This document shows positions 1 through 5,940 of a DNA stretch of 8,954 nt, one piece after another. Every line of letters begins with the position of its first letter. The stretch's first letter is position 1. The DNA is from a bacterium (GTDB lineage Bacteria; Chloroflexota; Dormibacteria; UBA8260; Bog-877). The notes beneath the pieces were generated by a model, which was not told the DNA's origin, made no database searches, and saw only the letters and a list, made by a program, of their open reading frames with translations. The stretch lies in assembly GCA_021817025.1 (NCBI GenBank), contig JAKAWF010000121.1, forward strand, positions 1 to 8,954, written 5' to 3'. The translations under genes and the position numbers were made by a program.

Positions 1-267
1 TATGCGGTCACTGGGTGAATCCCCTGTAGCCTCGCCCACTCCTTCAAGTTCATCTCTGCTCACTATACCGCATCGTACGAGCAACTGTTCGCAACCCCGC
101 CTTGAACTGGGAACTCTCGCTCAAACACGCGGTGTGGTTGAGTCCGATCACCAAGCTCGCCGGCAACATCCAGCCATCCGGGATGCGGCTTGGTGTCAGC
201 CGCGGCGCCACGTGAGTTCAACTCACCACTGTCGGCCTGGCCGATCGAAGATGGTCCGCTCGGCCGT
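1..267. other. Intergenic stretch downstream of the L,D-transpeptidase, no supported gene
   Basis: No reading frame here has protein-like composition; the open frames are short, rich in Ser, Arg and Pro, and run into the antisense of the transpeptidase. The last 60 bases before the transpeptidase stop contain several short palindromes: GTGAGTT-C-AACTCAC at 212-226, TCGGCC-T-GGCCGA at 232-244, and a further TCGGCC at 260-265 that could pair with 239-244. They lie just past the minus-strand stop and may help end that transcript, but no T-run follows them. The flanking gene on the left is outside the window. Confidence 0.6.
212..265 (-). terminator. Possible factor-independent terminator or palindrome cluster after the transpeptidase gene
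   Basis: Read on the minus strand, the first bases after the stop at 268 can form a 6-bp stem (260-265 with 239-244, 15-base loop), or alternatively the compact palindrome at 232-244. A third element, the 7-1-7 palindrome at 212-226, follows. There is no U-tract, so this is a weak call resting only on position and self-complementarity. Short GC-rich palindromes also arise by chance in DNA of this composition. Confidence 0.25.
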
Positions 268-1437
268 TCAAGCTGCCTGGAACTGCGACCAGGGAAGATT
301 CCAGTCGCCCTCCCCGTCAGCCTCAGTGGCCTGAAGCGGGGTCCCGCTGATCTCCACGACATCCCCGGGCATGGACCAGTTGTAGAACCACACGGCGTTA
401 CCGGGGTTCTGTTCGACGCAGCCGTAGGAGACATTGGCCCGCCCGTGGTCATAGATGTCCCAGTTGGCTGAGTGCATGTAATAGCCATCCGTGCTGATGG
501 CGACGTCGTCGAAGACGTTCTGTGCGTACAGGCCCGGGTAACCGATGGTGGCCGAGTTCATGAACACCACCGGCGTCTTGTACAGCACCACCAGCGTGCC
601 CGAAATGGTTGGGAAGCCGGCCTTCCCCAGGCTTACCGGGAAGGTGTTGATCAGCTGGCTGCCGTTGAAGACCTGCATCTGATGAGTGACGGCACTGACC
701 TTGGTGAGATGCTGGTTGACCACCGTGAAGTGGCTGGTGACCGAGGAGTTCACCAACCGGTAGCCCCCCAGCAACAGCCCGTTCAGGTCGACGGACAGCG
801 AGGCCTGCTCGTTCAGGGGCCAGAACTGCTGGGGGCGGCCGTCCACCTCGGTGCTCGACCACCAGTGCCAGCCGACGGGGTCCGCAAGCGACTCAGTGGT
901 GCTGAGCCGTTGCAGAATCTCGGCCTGCGTACTCGGCGGGATTGGCTCGGCGAACTGCAGCACCCAGGTGGCTCCCATCCCCACCTGGGCCCCGTCGCCA
1001 GGTGAGATCGTGACGGCCAGGCTCCTGGCCGGCACCGGGGCCGGGCCGGTAGCCCAGGTGGCGGTCTTGACCACCGTCCGGACTGGGGATCCGCCGCGGA
1101 CATGAAGTGTCAGCCGGAACTTGGTCTCCCACGGCATCGGCTGGGTGGCCACCCAACCGGCCGGAACCAGGCGTCCGGCGATGACCACCCCGGCACTGGT
1201 GGTCACCACCGCCTGTTCGATCCGGGCGTCCTTGAGGTGAATCCCAATCAGCGCGGCCGGGCTGGCGGCACCCGAGGGGACTGAGATGGCGACCTGGGGC
1301 ACGATCGGGGGGGCCCCCTTGGAGGCGGCCATGATCGCGGTGGCGCCAGCGCCGGCGAGGATCACCAACGCGGCGCCGCCCGCCATCTTCCAGCGCCAGT
1401 GGCGCCACCGGCTCGCACCCGCACCTGCCTCGACCAT
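268..1437 (-). CDS. Membrane-anchored L,D-transpeptidase (Ig-like domain plus YkuD catalytic domain)
   Basis: This 389-residue protein should act outside the membrane and make 3-3 cross-links in peptidoglycan by acyl transfer through a cysteine. The N-terminus is basic (RWRHWRWK at 10-17), followed by one hydrophobic helix (about 18-38) with no lipobox cysteine, so it looks like a signal anchor. Residues of about 140-240 resemble the Ig-like domain of actinobacterial L,D-transpeptidases such as LdtMt2, including a block like SPGDGAQVGMG. The YkuD domain fills about 245-365. The probable catalytic residues are His322-Ser323 (in YYMHSA) and Cys340 (in VSYGCVEQ); their 18-residue spacing equals that of His336 and Cys354 in LdtMt2. 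The usual SHGC is SYGC here. The frame stays open upstream, into the MFS gene, but protein-like sequence begins at this ATG, which has a -10-like TATATT nine bases upstream and no clear Shine-Dalgarno sequence. Family assignment is firm; the physiological acceptor is unknown. Confidence 0.92.
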   Translation of the reverse strand: MVEAGAGASRWRHWRWKMAGGAALVILAGAGATAIMAASKGAPPIVPQVAISVPSGAASPAALIGIHLKDARIEQAVVTTSAGVVIAGRLVPAGWVATQPMPWETKFRLTLHVRGGSPVRTVVKTATWATGPAPVPARSLAVTISPGDGAQVGMGATWVLQFAEPIPPSTQAEILQRLSTTESLADPVGWHWWSSTEVDGRPQQFWPLNEQASLSVDLNGLLLGGYRLVNSSVTSHFTVVNQHLTKVSAVTHQMQVFNGSQLINTFPVSLGKAGFPTISGTLVVLYKTPVVFMNSATIGYPGLYAQNVFDDVAISTDGYYMHSANWDIYDHGRANVSYGCVEQNPGNAVWFYNWSMPGDVVEISGTPLQATEADGEGDWNLPWSQFQAA

Positions 1438-1446
1438 GTCCCAGGC

Positions 1447-1452
1447 AATATA
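1447..1452 (-). promoter_or_regulatory. Candidate -10 box (TATATT) for the L,D-transpeptidase gene
   Basis: Read on the minus strand, TATATT matches the TATAAT consensus at five of six bases. It ends nine bases before the ATG at 1437, which would give a transcript with almost no leader. No -35 hexamer resembling TTGACA sits 16-18 bases further upstream. In such GC-rich DNA an AT-only hexamer at this place stands out, but the call is inference. Confidence 0.45.
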
Positions 1453-1453
1453 G

Positions 1454-1540
1454 CTCGGATCCCGGCAGCGGGCTCCGGGGCAGAGCGGCCCTCCGTGGGG
1501 CCAGGACCCCAAGATGCGGCTGCCGTTCGGGCCATGCCCG
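1454..1540 (-). terminator. Hairpin-rich gap between the MFS gene and the transpeptidase gene, possible terminator
   Basis: The 107 bases between the two minus-strand genes hold three self-complementary elements. In minus-strand order they are: CGGGC-ATG-GCCCG at 1528-1540, directly after the MFS stop; TGGGG and CCCCA around a six-base loop at 1496-1511; and a longer imperfect stem at 1454-1479, with a GCAG (plus-strand) tetraloop and one internal mismatch. None is followed by a U-run. Together they suggest that the two genes are transcribed separately, but the strength of any one hairpin as a terminator cannot be judged from sequence. Confidence 0.3.
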
Positions 1541-1544
1541 GGTT

Positions 1545-2843
1545 CTACTTCGGCCCCACCGGGCCAGACGATCGGAACGACTGGCACGAGACGCTGTCGG
1601 CTCGGGCAGCGCTCGTGTTGGCGGAGGGTGGAATGACCCTTCCGAGGCCAACGGTCCCGGCGGCTGTGATCAGCGAGCCCGCCACCAGCGGACCGATCCA
1701 CAAAGCAGGGTCGCCCAGGGCCAGCAGGGAGGTGGCCAGGGGCGGCCCGATGATGCCGGTGACCCCCCAAACCGAGGCGGCCAGGGCGTTGTACCGGCCG
1801 CGCAGACGATCCGAAGCCAGCGCGTTGACCAGCGTCGAGGCGGCCGGTGACACCAGGGTCTCGCCGACCCCCAGCACGGCCGCAGCCGCCACCAAGAAAA
1901 CCTCCGCCGCCCCCAACCTGAGGCCGGGAAGATCGGCCAGACCAGCGAGGCACCATGAGACCGCCACCATCAGCGCCCCCGCCGCCAGCGACATGGTGCG
2001 CGACCTCGCCTCGGTCAGACGCGTCACCCAGGTCTGGGCCACCACGATCACGAAGCAGTTGGCCGCGAAGGCGACCCCGACCACGCGTGGGCTGACATGC
2101 ACAAACTCGATCGCGAACACCGAGAAGCCGGCCTCCACCTGCGAATACCCGAAAAGGACGAAACCCAGACTGCACAGGAGGTAGAGCGCGAAGGGACGGT
2201 CACGCAGCACCGCCAGGTAACTTCCACGCCCGGTCTCTGCTCGCTCGGCTCCCGCTCCGCCGGCTCCCCGAAAGTGGCGTAGGCCGAACCCGAGCACGAT
2301 GGCGAAGAGAAGAAAGCTGACACCATCGGCGAGGTAGATCAACTGGAAGGTGGAGGCGCGGGGCAGGGCCACCACGCTGCCTGAGATCAGCCCGCCCACG
2401 CCGATGCCCAAGTTCATCAGCATGAACTGAGCGGCGAACGCGCGGGGCCGCAGCCGCTCCGGGACCGCGACCGCCACCAAGGAGCTCAAGGCCGGCCAGG
2501 TCACTCCCTCGGCCGCCCCGATGGCGGCCGCCACCACGGTCGCCTCGACTGCAGTCGTCACCCCCGCCAGGGCGGCTGCTCCGATCGCCTCCAGCAGCAG
2601 CCCGAACAGGATCATCCGGCCGGCGCCGAAGCGGTCGACCCACCGTCCCCCGACCAGGGCTCCCAGCAGGCCCAGCGCCCCGGCGGCCGCCAACGCCGCA
2701 CCCGCCGCCGGCAGGGGAATTCCCCGCACCACGTGCAGGTACACCACCAGGAATGGCAAGGTGAGGCCGGTGCCGAGTGACGACACCGCCATCCCCCCCA
2801 GCAACCAGCGGGTGGCCGGAGCGTCGCGCAACAGCTGTATCAT
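1545..2843 (-). CDS. MFS transporter, 12-helix type (probable drug or metabolite efflux)
   Basis: The 432-residue product is almost wholly hydrophobic, with about twelve predicted membrane helices in two halves split by a basic, Gly/Ala/Arg-rich cytoplasmic loop (about residues 190-215). The MFS motif A between helices 2 and 3 is present: GGRWVDRFGAGR at 65-76, with the conserved Asp70 and Arg71. Length and layout fit the large MFS_1 family, whose members use proton or solute gradients to move small molecules. The substrate cannot be read from sequence. The start is well bounded: an in-frame TAA lies at 2853-2855, three codons before the ATG, and the next residues (MIQLLRDAPATRWLL) look like a normal short cytoplasmic leader before helix 1. 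The last 20 or so residues are polar and probably unstructured. It is divergent from the DHA2 exporter and could share regulatory DNA with it, though its start is about 200 bases from the large palindrome. Confidence 0.93.
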   Translation of the reverse strand: MIQLLRDAPATRWLLGGMAVSSLGTGLTLPFLVVYLHVVRGIPLPAAGAALAAAGALGLLGALVGGRWVDRFGAGRMILFGLLLEAIGAAALAGVTTAVEATVVAAAIGAAEGVTWPALSSLVAVAVPERLRPRAFAAQFMLMNLGIGVGGLISGSVVALPRASTFQLIYLADGVSFLLFAIVLGFGLRHFRGAGGAGAERAETGRGSYLAVLRDRPFALYLLCSLGFVLFGYSQVEAGFSVFAIEFVHVSPRVVGVAFAANCFVIVVAQTWVTRLTEARSRTMSLAAGALMVAVSWCLAGLADLPGLRLGAAEVFLVAAAAVLGVGETLVSPAASTLVNALASDRLRGRYNALAASVWGVTGIIGPPLATSLLALGDPALWIGPLVAGSLITAAGTVGLGRVIPPSANTSAARADSVSCQSFRSSGPVGPK

Positions 2844-2849
2844 CTCGGG

Positions 2850-2855
2850 ATCTTA
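2850..2855 (-). promoter_or_regulatory. Candidate -10 box (TAAGAT) for the minus-strand MFS gene
   Basis: TAAGAT on the minus strand ends six bases before the ATG at 2843. At that distance transcription would begin on or beside the start codon, giving a leaderless mRNA. There is no purine-rich Shine-Dalgarno sequence at the right distance and no recognisable -35. The 12-bp palindrome at 2873-2884 occupies the place where a -35 would lie. Confidence 0.35.
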
Positions 2856-2872
2856 GCCGCCCTCAAACGACG

Positions 2873-2884
2873 GCCTCCGGAGGC
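2873..2884. promoter_or_regulatory. 12-bp perfect palindrome upstream of the minus-strand MFS gene
   Basis: GCCTCCGGAGGC is a perfect palindrome centred about 35 bases upstream of the MFS start at 2843, in the position of a -35 element. It could be an operator, but all but two of its bases are G or C and such palindromes occur by chance at this composition. A similar one, CCCGGATCCGGG, lies at 2990-3001 in the same intergenic region. Confidence 0.2.
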
Positions 2885-3050
2885 GGGCCCAGGACGGCCA
2901 GCCGAACTCGCGCGATGCCGCCGGCCCGAGGCGGCGACGGCAAGGCGCCAGCTCTGGAGTCGCGCTGCCACCGCCCCGGCAAGCCTCAGCCCGGATCCGG
3001 GGCCCGGAGTTCGACCAGCGGGGGAGCGCCGCCGTGGCCCGCCACCCCAG

Positions 3051-3090
3051 CTCCGCCAGTTGGTTAGTATGTACCAACCAACTGGCGGAG
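3051..3090. promoter_or_regulatory. 40-bp near-perfect palindrome, probable operator of the exporter-marR operon
   Basis: The left arm (3051-3070) and the reverse complement of the right arm (3071-3090) agree at 18 of 20 positions. The outer 15 bp, CTCCGCCAGTTGGTT with AACCAACTGGCGGAG, are perfect; the mismatches fall at 3066/3075 and at the central pair. The inner part, TTGGTTAGTATGTACCAACC, has the size and AT content of a dimer-binding operator of the kind used by TetR and MarR regulators. It overlaps the only -10-like box (TAGTAT, 3065-3070) and ends 18 bases before the exporter ATG, so a bound protein should block transcription. The MarR protein encoded in the same operon is the obvious candidate ligand; a TetR-type protein from elsewhere is the alternative. 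As RNA it could also fold into a very stable stem, but no U-tract follows on either strand. Confidence 0.75.
3065..3070 (+). promoter_or_regulatory. Candidate -10 box (TAGTAT) for the exporter-marR operon
   Basis: TAGTAT matches four of six consensus -10 bases and lies inside the 40-bp palindrome. Transcription would begin near 3077, leaving a leader of about 32 bases that contains GGAG (3096-3099), a plausible Shine-Dalgarno sequence nine bases before the ATG at 3109. No convincing -35 hexamer is seen at 3042-3048. Confidence 0.35.
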
Positions 3091-3108
3091 TCACTGGAGT
3101 AGGGCGGC

Positions 3109-4962
3109 ATGGGGCGAGGTATCGGGGTGGTGGCGGCGGCTGGCGCTTCAAAGTCGCCCCTGGGGCCGCACTACAAGTGGATCGCGCTCTCCAACACCAC
3201 CCTGGGTATCTTGATGGCGACGATCAACTCCTCGATCGTTCTGATCGCGCTGCCAGACATCTTCCGAGGCATCAAGCTCAACCCGCTGACCCCGAGCAAC
3301 AGCCCCTTCTTCCTATGGTTGCTGATGGGGTACATGGTGGTCACGGCGGTGCTGGTGGTGAGCCTGGGCCGAATCGGGGACATGTACGGACGGGTGAGGA
3401 TGTACAACCTCGGCTTCGCGGTCTTCACCTTCTTCTCCATCATGCTCTCACTGACTCTTGGCACCGGCCCCGAGGCCGCCCTGTACCTCATCGTGATGCG
3501 GGTCCTGCAGGGAGTTGGGGGAGCCTTCCTGTGGGCCAATTCGTCCGCCATCCTGACGGACGCCTTCCCGCCCACCCAGCGGGGGCTGGCGCTGGGCACC
3601 AACATGGTGGCCGCAATCGCTGGCTCCTTCATCGGCCTGGTCTTGGGTGGGGTCTTGGGCCCCGTCGAGTGGCACCTGGTCTTCCTGGTCTCAGTGCCGT
3701 TTGGTCTCTTCGGGACCGTTTGGGCGTATCTCAAACTTCACGACACCGGGGTGAGAGTGCCCACCACGATTGATTGGTGGGGCAACATCGTGTTCGCGCT
3801 CGGCCTGATCTCGCTACTGGTGGGGATCACCTATGGCATCCTGCCCTACGGCAACCAGAGCATGGGGTGGACCAACCCCTGGGTGCTGGCGGCGATGATC
3901 GGGGGCCTGGCCGCGCTCGGAGTCTTCATATGGATCGAGAGCAAGGTGGAGCAACCGATGTTCCGGATTCCGCTGTTCAAGATCCGGCCCTTCGCCGCGG
4001 GCAACGCCGCCGCCCTCTTCGCGGCCCTGGCCCGCGGCGGCCTGCTCTTCATCCTCATCATCTGGCTCCAGGGAGTCTGGCTGCCTCAGCACGGCTACAG
4101 CTTCGCGGAGACCCCGCTCTGGGCGGGCATCTACATGCTGCCGCTGACCGTGGGCTTCCTGGTCGCCGGGCCGCTGGCGGGCGCCCTCTCCGACCACTAC
4201 GGCTCCCGGCTCTTCGCCACCATCGGGGTCGGAGCCTCGGCGGTGATCTTCGCGGTCTTCCAGATGCTCCCCGCCAACTTCAACTATCCGGCCTTCGGGA
4301 CGCTGCTGTTCGTTTACGGGTTGGCCAGCGGGCTCTTCGCATCCCCCAACCAGGCGGGAATCATGAACAGTCTTCCGCGGCATCAGCGGGGCGCGGGAGC
4401 GGGCATGGCCGCAACCTTCCAGAACTCGGCCCAGGTGCTGTCGATGGGCATCTTCTTCACCCTGATCATCATCGGGATCTCCGGGAGCCTGCCCCACGCC
4501 CTCTACCAGGGGCTAACCGCGCAGGGAGTTCCCGCCGCCTATGCCACCAAGGTGGCCCACCTGCCCGCTGTGGGCAGCCTGTTCGCGGCCTTCCTGGGCT
4601 ACAACCCCGTTGGGACCTTGCTCGGACCGATACTGCCTCACCTCAGCCACGCCAAGGTCGCCTACCTTACCGGCCGCGCGTTCTTCCCCCACCTGATCTC
4701 CGCACCCTTCATGGCCGGGTTGCGGGCTGCCTTCGACTTCGCCATCGCTGCCAGCCTGGTGGCAACTGCCGCCAGCTGGTTGAGAGGTGGCAAGTACATC
4801 CACGAGGAGGACCCCGCGCCCGTCACCCTGGATCCTCCCAGGTCCGCAGCGCCAGGTCTCTCCGCCGGCACCGCGGCAGCCGCCCACGCCCCGGGCCCGG
4901 CTCCCCGCGGAAGCATCGCGCCCGGCCCCACAACGGTCAAGTTCACCGGGCCCAGCAGGTGA
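3109..4962 (+). CDS. DHA2-type MFS exporter, 14 helices (EmrB/QacA-like drug:H+ antiporter family)
   Basis: This 617-residue membrane protein fits the DHA2 group, which exports drugs or toxic small molecules using the proton gradient. Motif A is clear at residues 87-97 (GRIGDMYGRVR). The motif B arginine is Arg131 in RVLQGVGGA, and a motif C-like glycine-rich helix runs through about 171-183. The helix 1 signature of the family, usually written LDxTIVNVALP, reads INSSIVLIALP here, with Asn40 in place of the Asp. A second motif A-like turn (GALSDHYGSR) occurs in the C-terminal half. A long extracytoplasmic segment at about 460-530 precedes the last helix (about 540-558), as in QacA-like proteins. 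A disordered Pro/Ala/Gly tail of about 59 residues follows, at 559-617. A GGAG sits nine bases before the ATG. The stop overlaps the start of the MarR gene, so the two are co-transcribed and probably translationally coupled. The substrate is unknown. Confidence 0.95.
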   Translation: MGRGIGVVAAAGASKSPLGPHYKWIALSNTTLGILMATINSSIVLIALPDIFRGIKLNPLTPSNSPFFLWLLMGYMVVTAVLVVSLGRIGDMYGRVRMYNLGFAVFTFFSIMLSLTLGTGPEAALYLIVMRVLQGVGGAFLWANSSAILTDAFPPTQRGLALGTNMVAAIAGSFIGLVLGGVLGPVEWHLVFLVSVPFGLFGTVWAYLKLHDTGVRVPTTIDWWGNIVFALGLISLLVGITYGILPYGNQSMGWTNPWVLAAMIGGLAALGVFIWIESKVEQPMFRIPLFKIRPFAAGNAAALFAALARGGLLFILIIWLQGVWLPQHGYSFAETPLWAGIYMLPLTVGFLVAGPLAGALSDHYGSRLFATIGVGASAVIFAVFQMLPANFNYPAFGTLLFVYGLASGLFASPNQAGIMNSLPRHQRGAGAGMAATFQNSAQVLSMGIFFTLIIIGISGSLPHALYQGLTAQGVPAAYATKVAHLPAVGSLFAAFLGYNPVGTLLGPILPHLSHAKVAYLTGRAFFPHLISAPFMAGLRAAFDFAIAASLVATAASWLRGGKYIHEEDPAPVTLDPPRSAAPGLSAGTAAAAHAPGPAPRGSIAPGPTTVKFTGPSR

Positions 4963-5525
4963 CCAAGAACCCGCCAGTGCTCGAGCTGGACTCGAACCGA
5001 CCGTTGAGTTCCTCGGAGGCTGTCCCTCGGCCCCCAGCCGGGCGGGTCAAAGACTCGGCGATCCCAGCTCGGCCGCCGGTTGATCTGGAAGATTCGCTCA
5101 CGGCCATCGTCGGCTGGGCCAGCCGCAACGATGTGCAGGCCGAGGTGATGCGCAGGGCCAGCTGCTCCCTTCCCCTCAGCCACGTCTGGCTGTTGGTGCG
5201 AGTCGCCGCCACCGGTCCGTGCCATCCCTCGGACTTGGCCAGCTTCAGCGGGGTGGACAACTCCACCATCACCCCCAAGCTGCAGCGGCTCGAAGCAGAG
5301 GATCTGCTGGTGCGATGCCCGGATCCCGCCGACCGGCGAGCGGCGCTGGTGCACATCAGCCCGTCTGGGACCAGGCTGCTGAAGCGCATTCGCCGGGCTC
5401 GAGCCCAAATAGTCACGGAGGCCATGGCGGACCTCCCCCCCTCCCGCCGCCAACTCCTGGAGGATGCCGTCGGTGAGCTCGCCACGGTTCTCGACCGCCC
5501 GGTGAGCGGGCCCCCTCACGGCTGA
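4959..5525 (+). CDS. MarR-family transcriptional regulator, probable repressor of the efflux operon
   Basis: The 188-residue protein contains a MarR winged helix-turn-helix. A helix around LPLSHVWLLVRVAATG (71-86) is followed by the HTH, with the recognition helix near NSTITPKLQRLEAEDLL (101-117). The wing carries the typical DPADRRAALVHIS pattern, with Asp125-Arg126-Arg127. The C-terminal helix (about 160-180) should complete the dimer interface. The GTG start is chosen because it overlaps the exporter stop (GTGA), a common coupled arrangement. The first 40 residues are polar and Pro-rich, unlike core MarR proteins, so translation might instead begin further in. Cysteines at 69, 88 and 120 leave room for oxidant sensing, but this is not shown. 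MarR proteins usually repress their own operon and release DNA on binding a phenolic or other ligand; the 40-bp palindrome ahead of the exporter is the likely site. Confidence 0.9.
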   Translation: MTKNPPVLELDSNRPLSSSEAVPRPPAGRVKDSAIPARPPVDLEDSLTAIVGWASRNDVQAEVMRRASCSLPLSHVWLLVRVAATGPCHPSDLASFSGVDNSTITPKLQRLEAEDLLVRCPDPADRRAALVHISPSGTRLLKRIRRARAQIVTEAMADLPPSRRQLLEDAVGELATVLDRPVSGPPHG

Positions 5526-5531
5526 GAGGGG
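5512..5531 (+). terminator. Weak hairpin spanning the marR stop codon
   Basis: CCCCTC (5512-5517) pairs with GAGGGG (5526-5531) around an eight-base loop that includes the TGA stop. The stem is short and no U-tract follows, so it is at best a partial terminator for the efflux operon. It could be chance pairing. Confidence 0.2.
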
Positions 5532-5558
5532 TGCTCCCAGGCCCCCGACCAGGCGCGG

Positions 5559-5933
5559 TTGGCCAGCCGCACGAGATCGCGCTGGAACGCGCCAGCCACG
5601 TCGTCCGCAGCCGCCGACAAGACCGGATCCCCGGCGCCGCAGGTGGATGCGGCCAGCCAGGGCCAGGATGCCGGCGGCTCTTCCCCGACGTCCGCCCCAA
5701 GCTTGGACTGGGAGCCCCGGAAGCGGCTGGCCCGCCCGGAGTACCGGCCGGACCGTGCCAGGGCGATCCTGCGGCCGCCACCGACCCTGGGCCAGGCACC
5801 GTCGTCGCGACCACCACAGCCGGGAGGACGAGCGACCCCTCAGCCCATCCCCAGACCAAGCTCCCGCGCACTGGCCCGGCGTGGTCCTCTGGACGACGGT
5901 GACGCCATGGCTCCGCCCAGCTGCGTACACTGA
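5559..5933 (+). CDS. Doubtful ORF for a disordered Pro/Ala/Ser/Arg-rich protein
   Basis: A 124-codon frame opens at a TTG 33 bases after the marR stop and in the same frame as marR. It ends with TGA at 5931-5933, seven bases before the next gene's start. By hand count roughly 78% of its third positions are G or C, like the first 60 or so codons of marR. However, its second positions are almost as GC-rich, which is unusual for a folded protein. The product would be low-complexity, with a single more protein-like patch, SLDWEPRKRLARPEYRPDRA. There is no Shine-Dalgarno sequence and no known family. It may be a small disordered protein of the efflux operon, the remnant of one, or an artefact of composition. 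Confidence 0.2.
   Translation: MASRTRSRWNAPATSSAAADKTGSPAPQVDAASQGQDAGGSSPTSAPSLDWEPRKRLARPEYRPDRARAILRPPPTLGQAPSSRPPQPGGRATPQPIPRPSSRALARRGPLDDGDAMAPPSCVH
5926..5931 (+). promoter_or_regulatory. Candidate -10 box (TACACT) for the zinc-ribbon gene
   Basis: TACACT matches four of six consensus bases and ends nine bases before the GTG at 5941, the same spacing as the TATATT ahead of the L,D-transpeptidase. With no Shine-Dalgarno sequence in between, a leaderless or nearly leaderless transcript is plausible. A GTGACG at 5899-5904 is a poor, too distant -35 candidate. Confidence 0.35.
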
Positions 5934-5940
5934 ACGTGAA

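Larger units (their letters stand above)
5526..5940. other. 415-base stretch with no firm gene
   Basis: This gap between the marR stop and the zinc-ribbon gene is very GC-rich on all codon positions. Frames on both strands stay open mainly because stop codons are rare at this composition. All are dominated by Pro, Arg, Gly and Ala without recognisable domains. The least bad is the plus-strand frame described separately (5559-5933). The end of the stretch holds a -10-like TACACT (5926-5931). It may be a decayed gene, a disordered-protein gene or plain spacer; I cannot tell which. Confidence 0.5.

Noticed and set aside
212..228. tRNA T-arm-like sequence GTGAGTTCAACTCAC
   Set aside because: The loop is not in the register of a T-loop, and no acceptor, D or anticodon arms can be placed around it.
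1438..2175. Upstream extension of the L,D-transpeptidase frame, giving a 635-residue protein
   Set aside because: The extension overlaps the well-supported MFS gene on the same strand in another frame. It reads as Gly/Arg-rich low-complexity sequence, and the membrane anchor and domains begin only after the ATG at 1437.
3051..3090. Reading the large palindrome as a transcription terminator
   Set aside because: No T-run follows on either strand, both neighbouring genes start rather than end here, and it overlaps a promoter-like box, so an operator fits better.
3774..4958. Upstream extension of the MarR frame inside the exporter gene
   Set aside because: The translation is Arg/Pro/Gly-rich shadow sequence within the exporter's conserved membrane domain. 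The MarR-like protein begins only near the GTG at 4959.
4662..5930. 422-codon minus-strand frame opposite the exporter end, marR and the following gap
   Set aside because: Its composition is dominated by Arg, Gly and Trp, with no recognisable domain, and most of it lies antisense to two solid genes.
5647..5940. Longer N-terminus for the zinc-ribbon protein
   Set aside because: The added residues are Arg/Pro-rich without domain character. A GTG placing the first CxxC at residue 2, with a -10-like box upstream, explains the start better, although an intermediate GTG at 5881 cannot be excluded.
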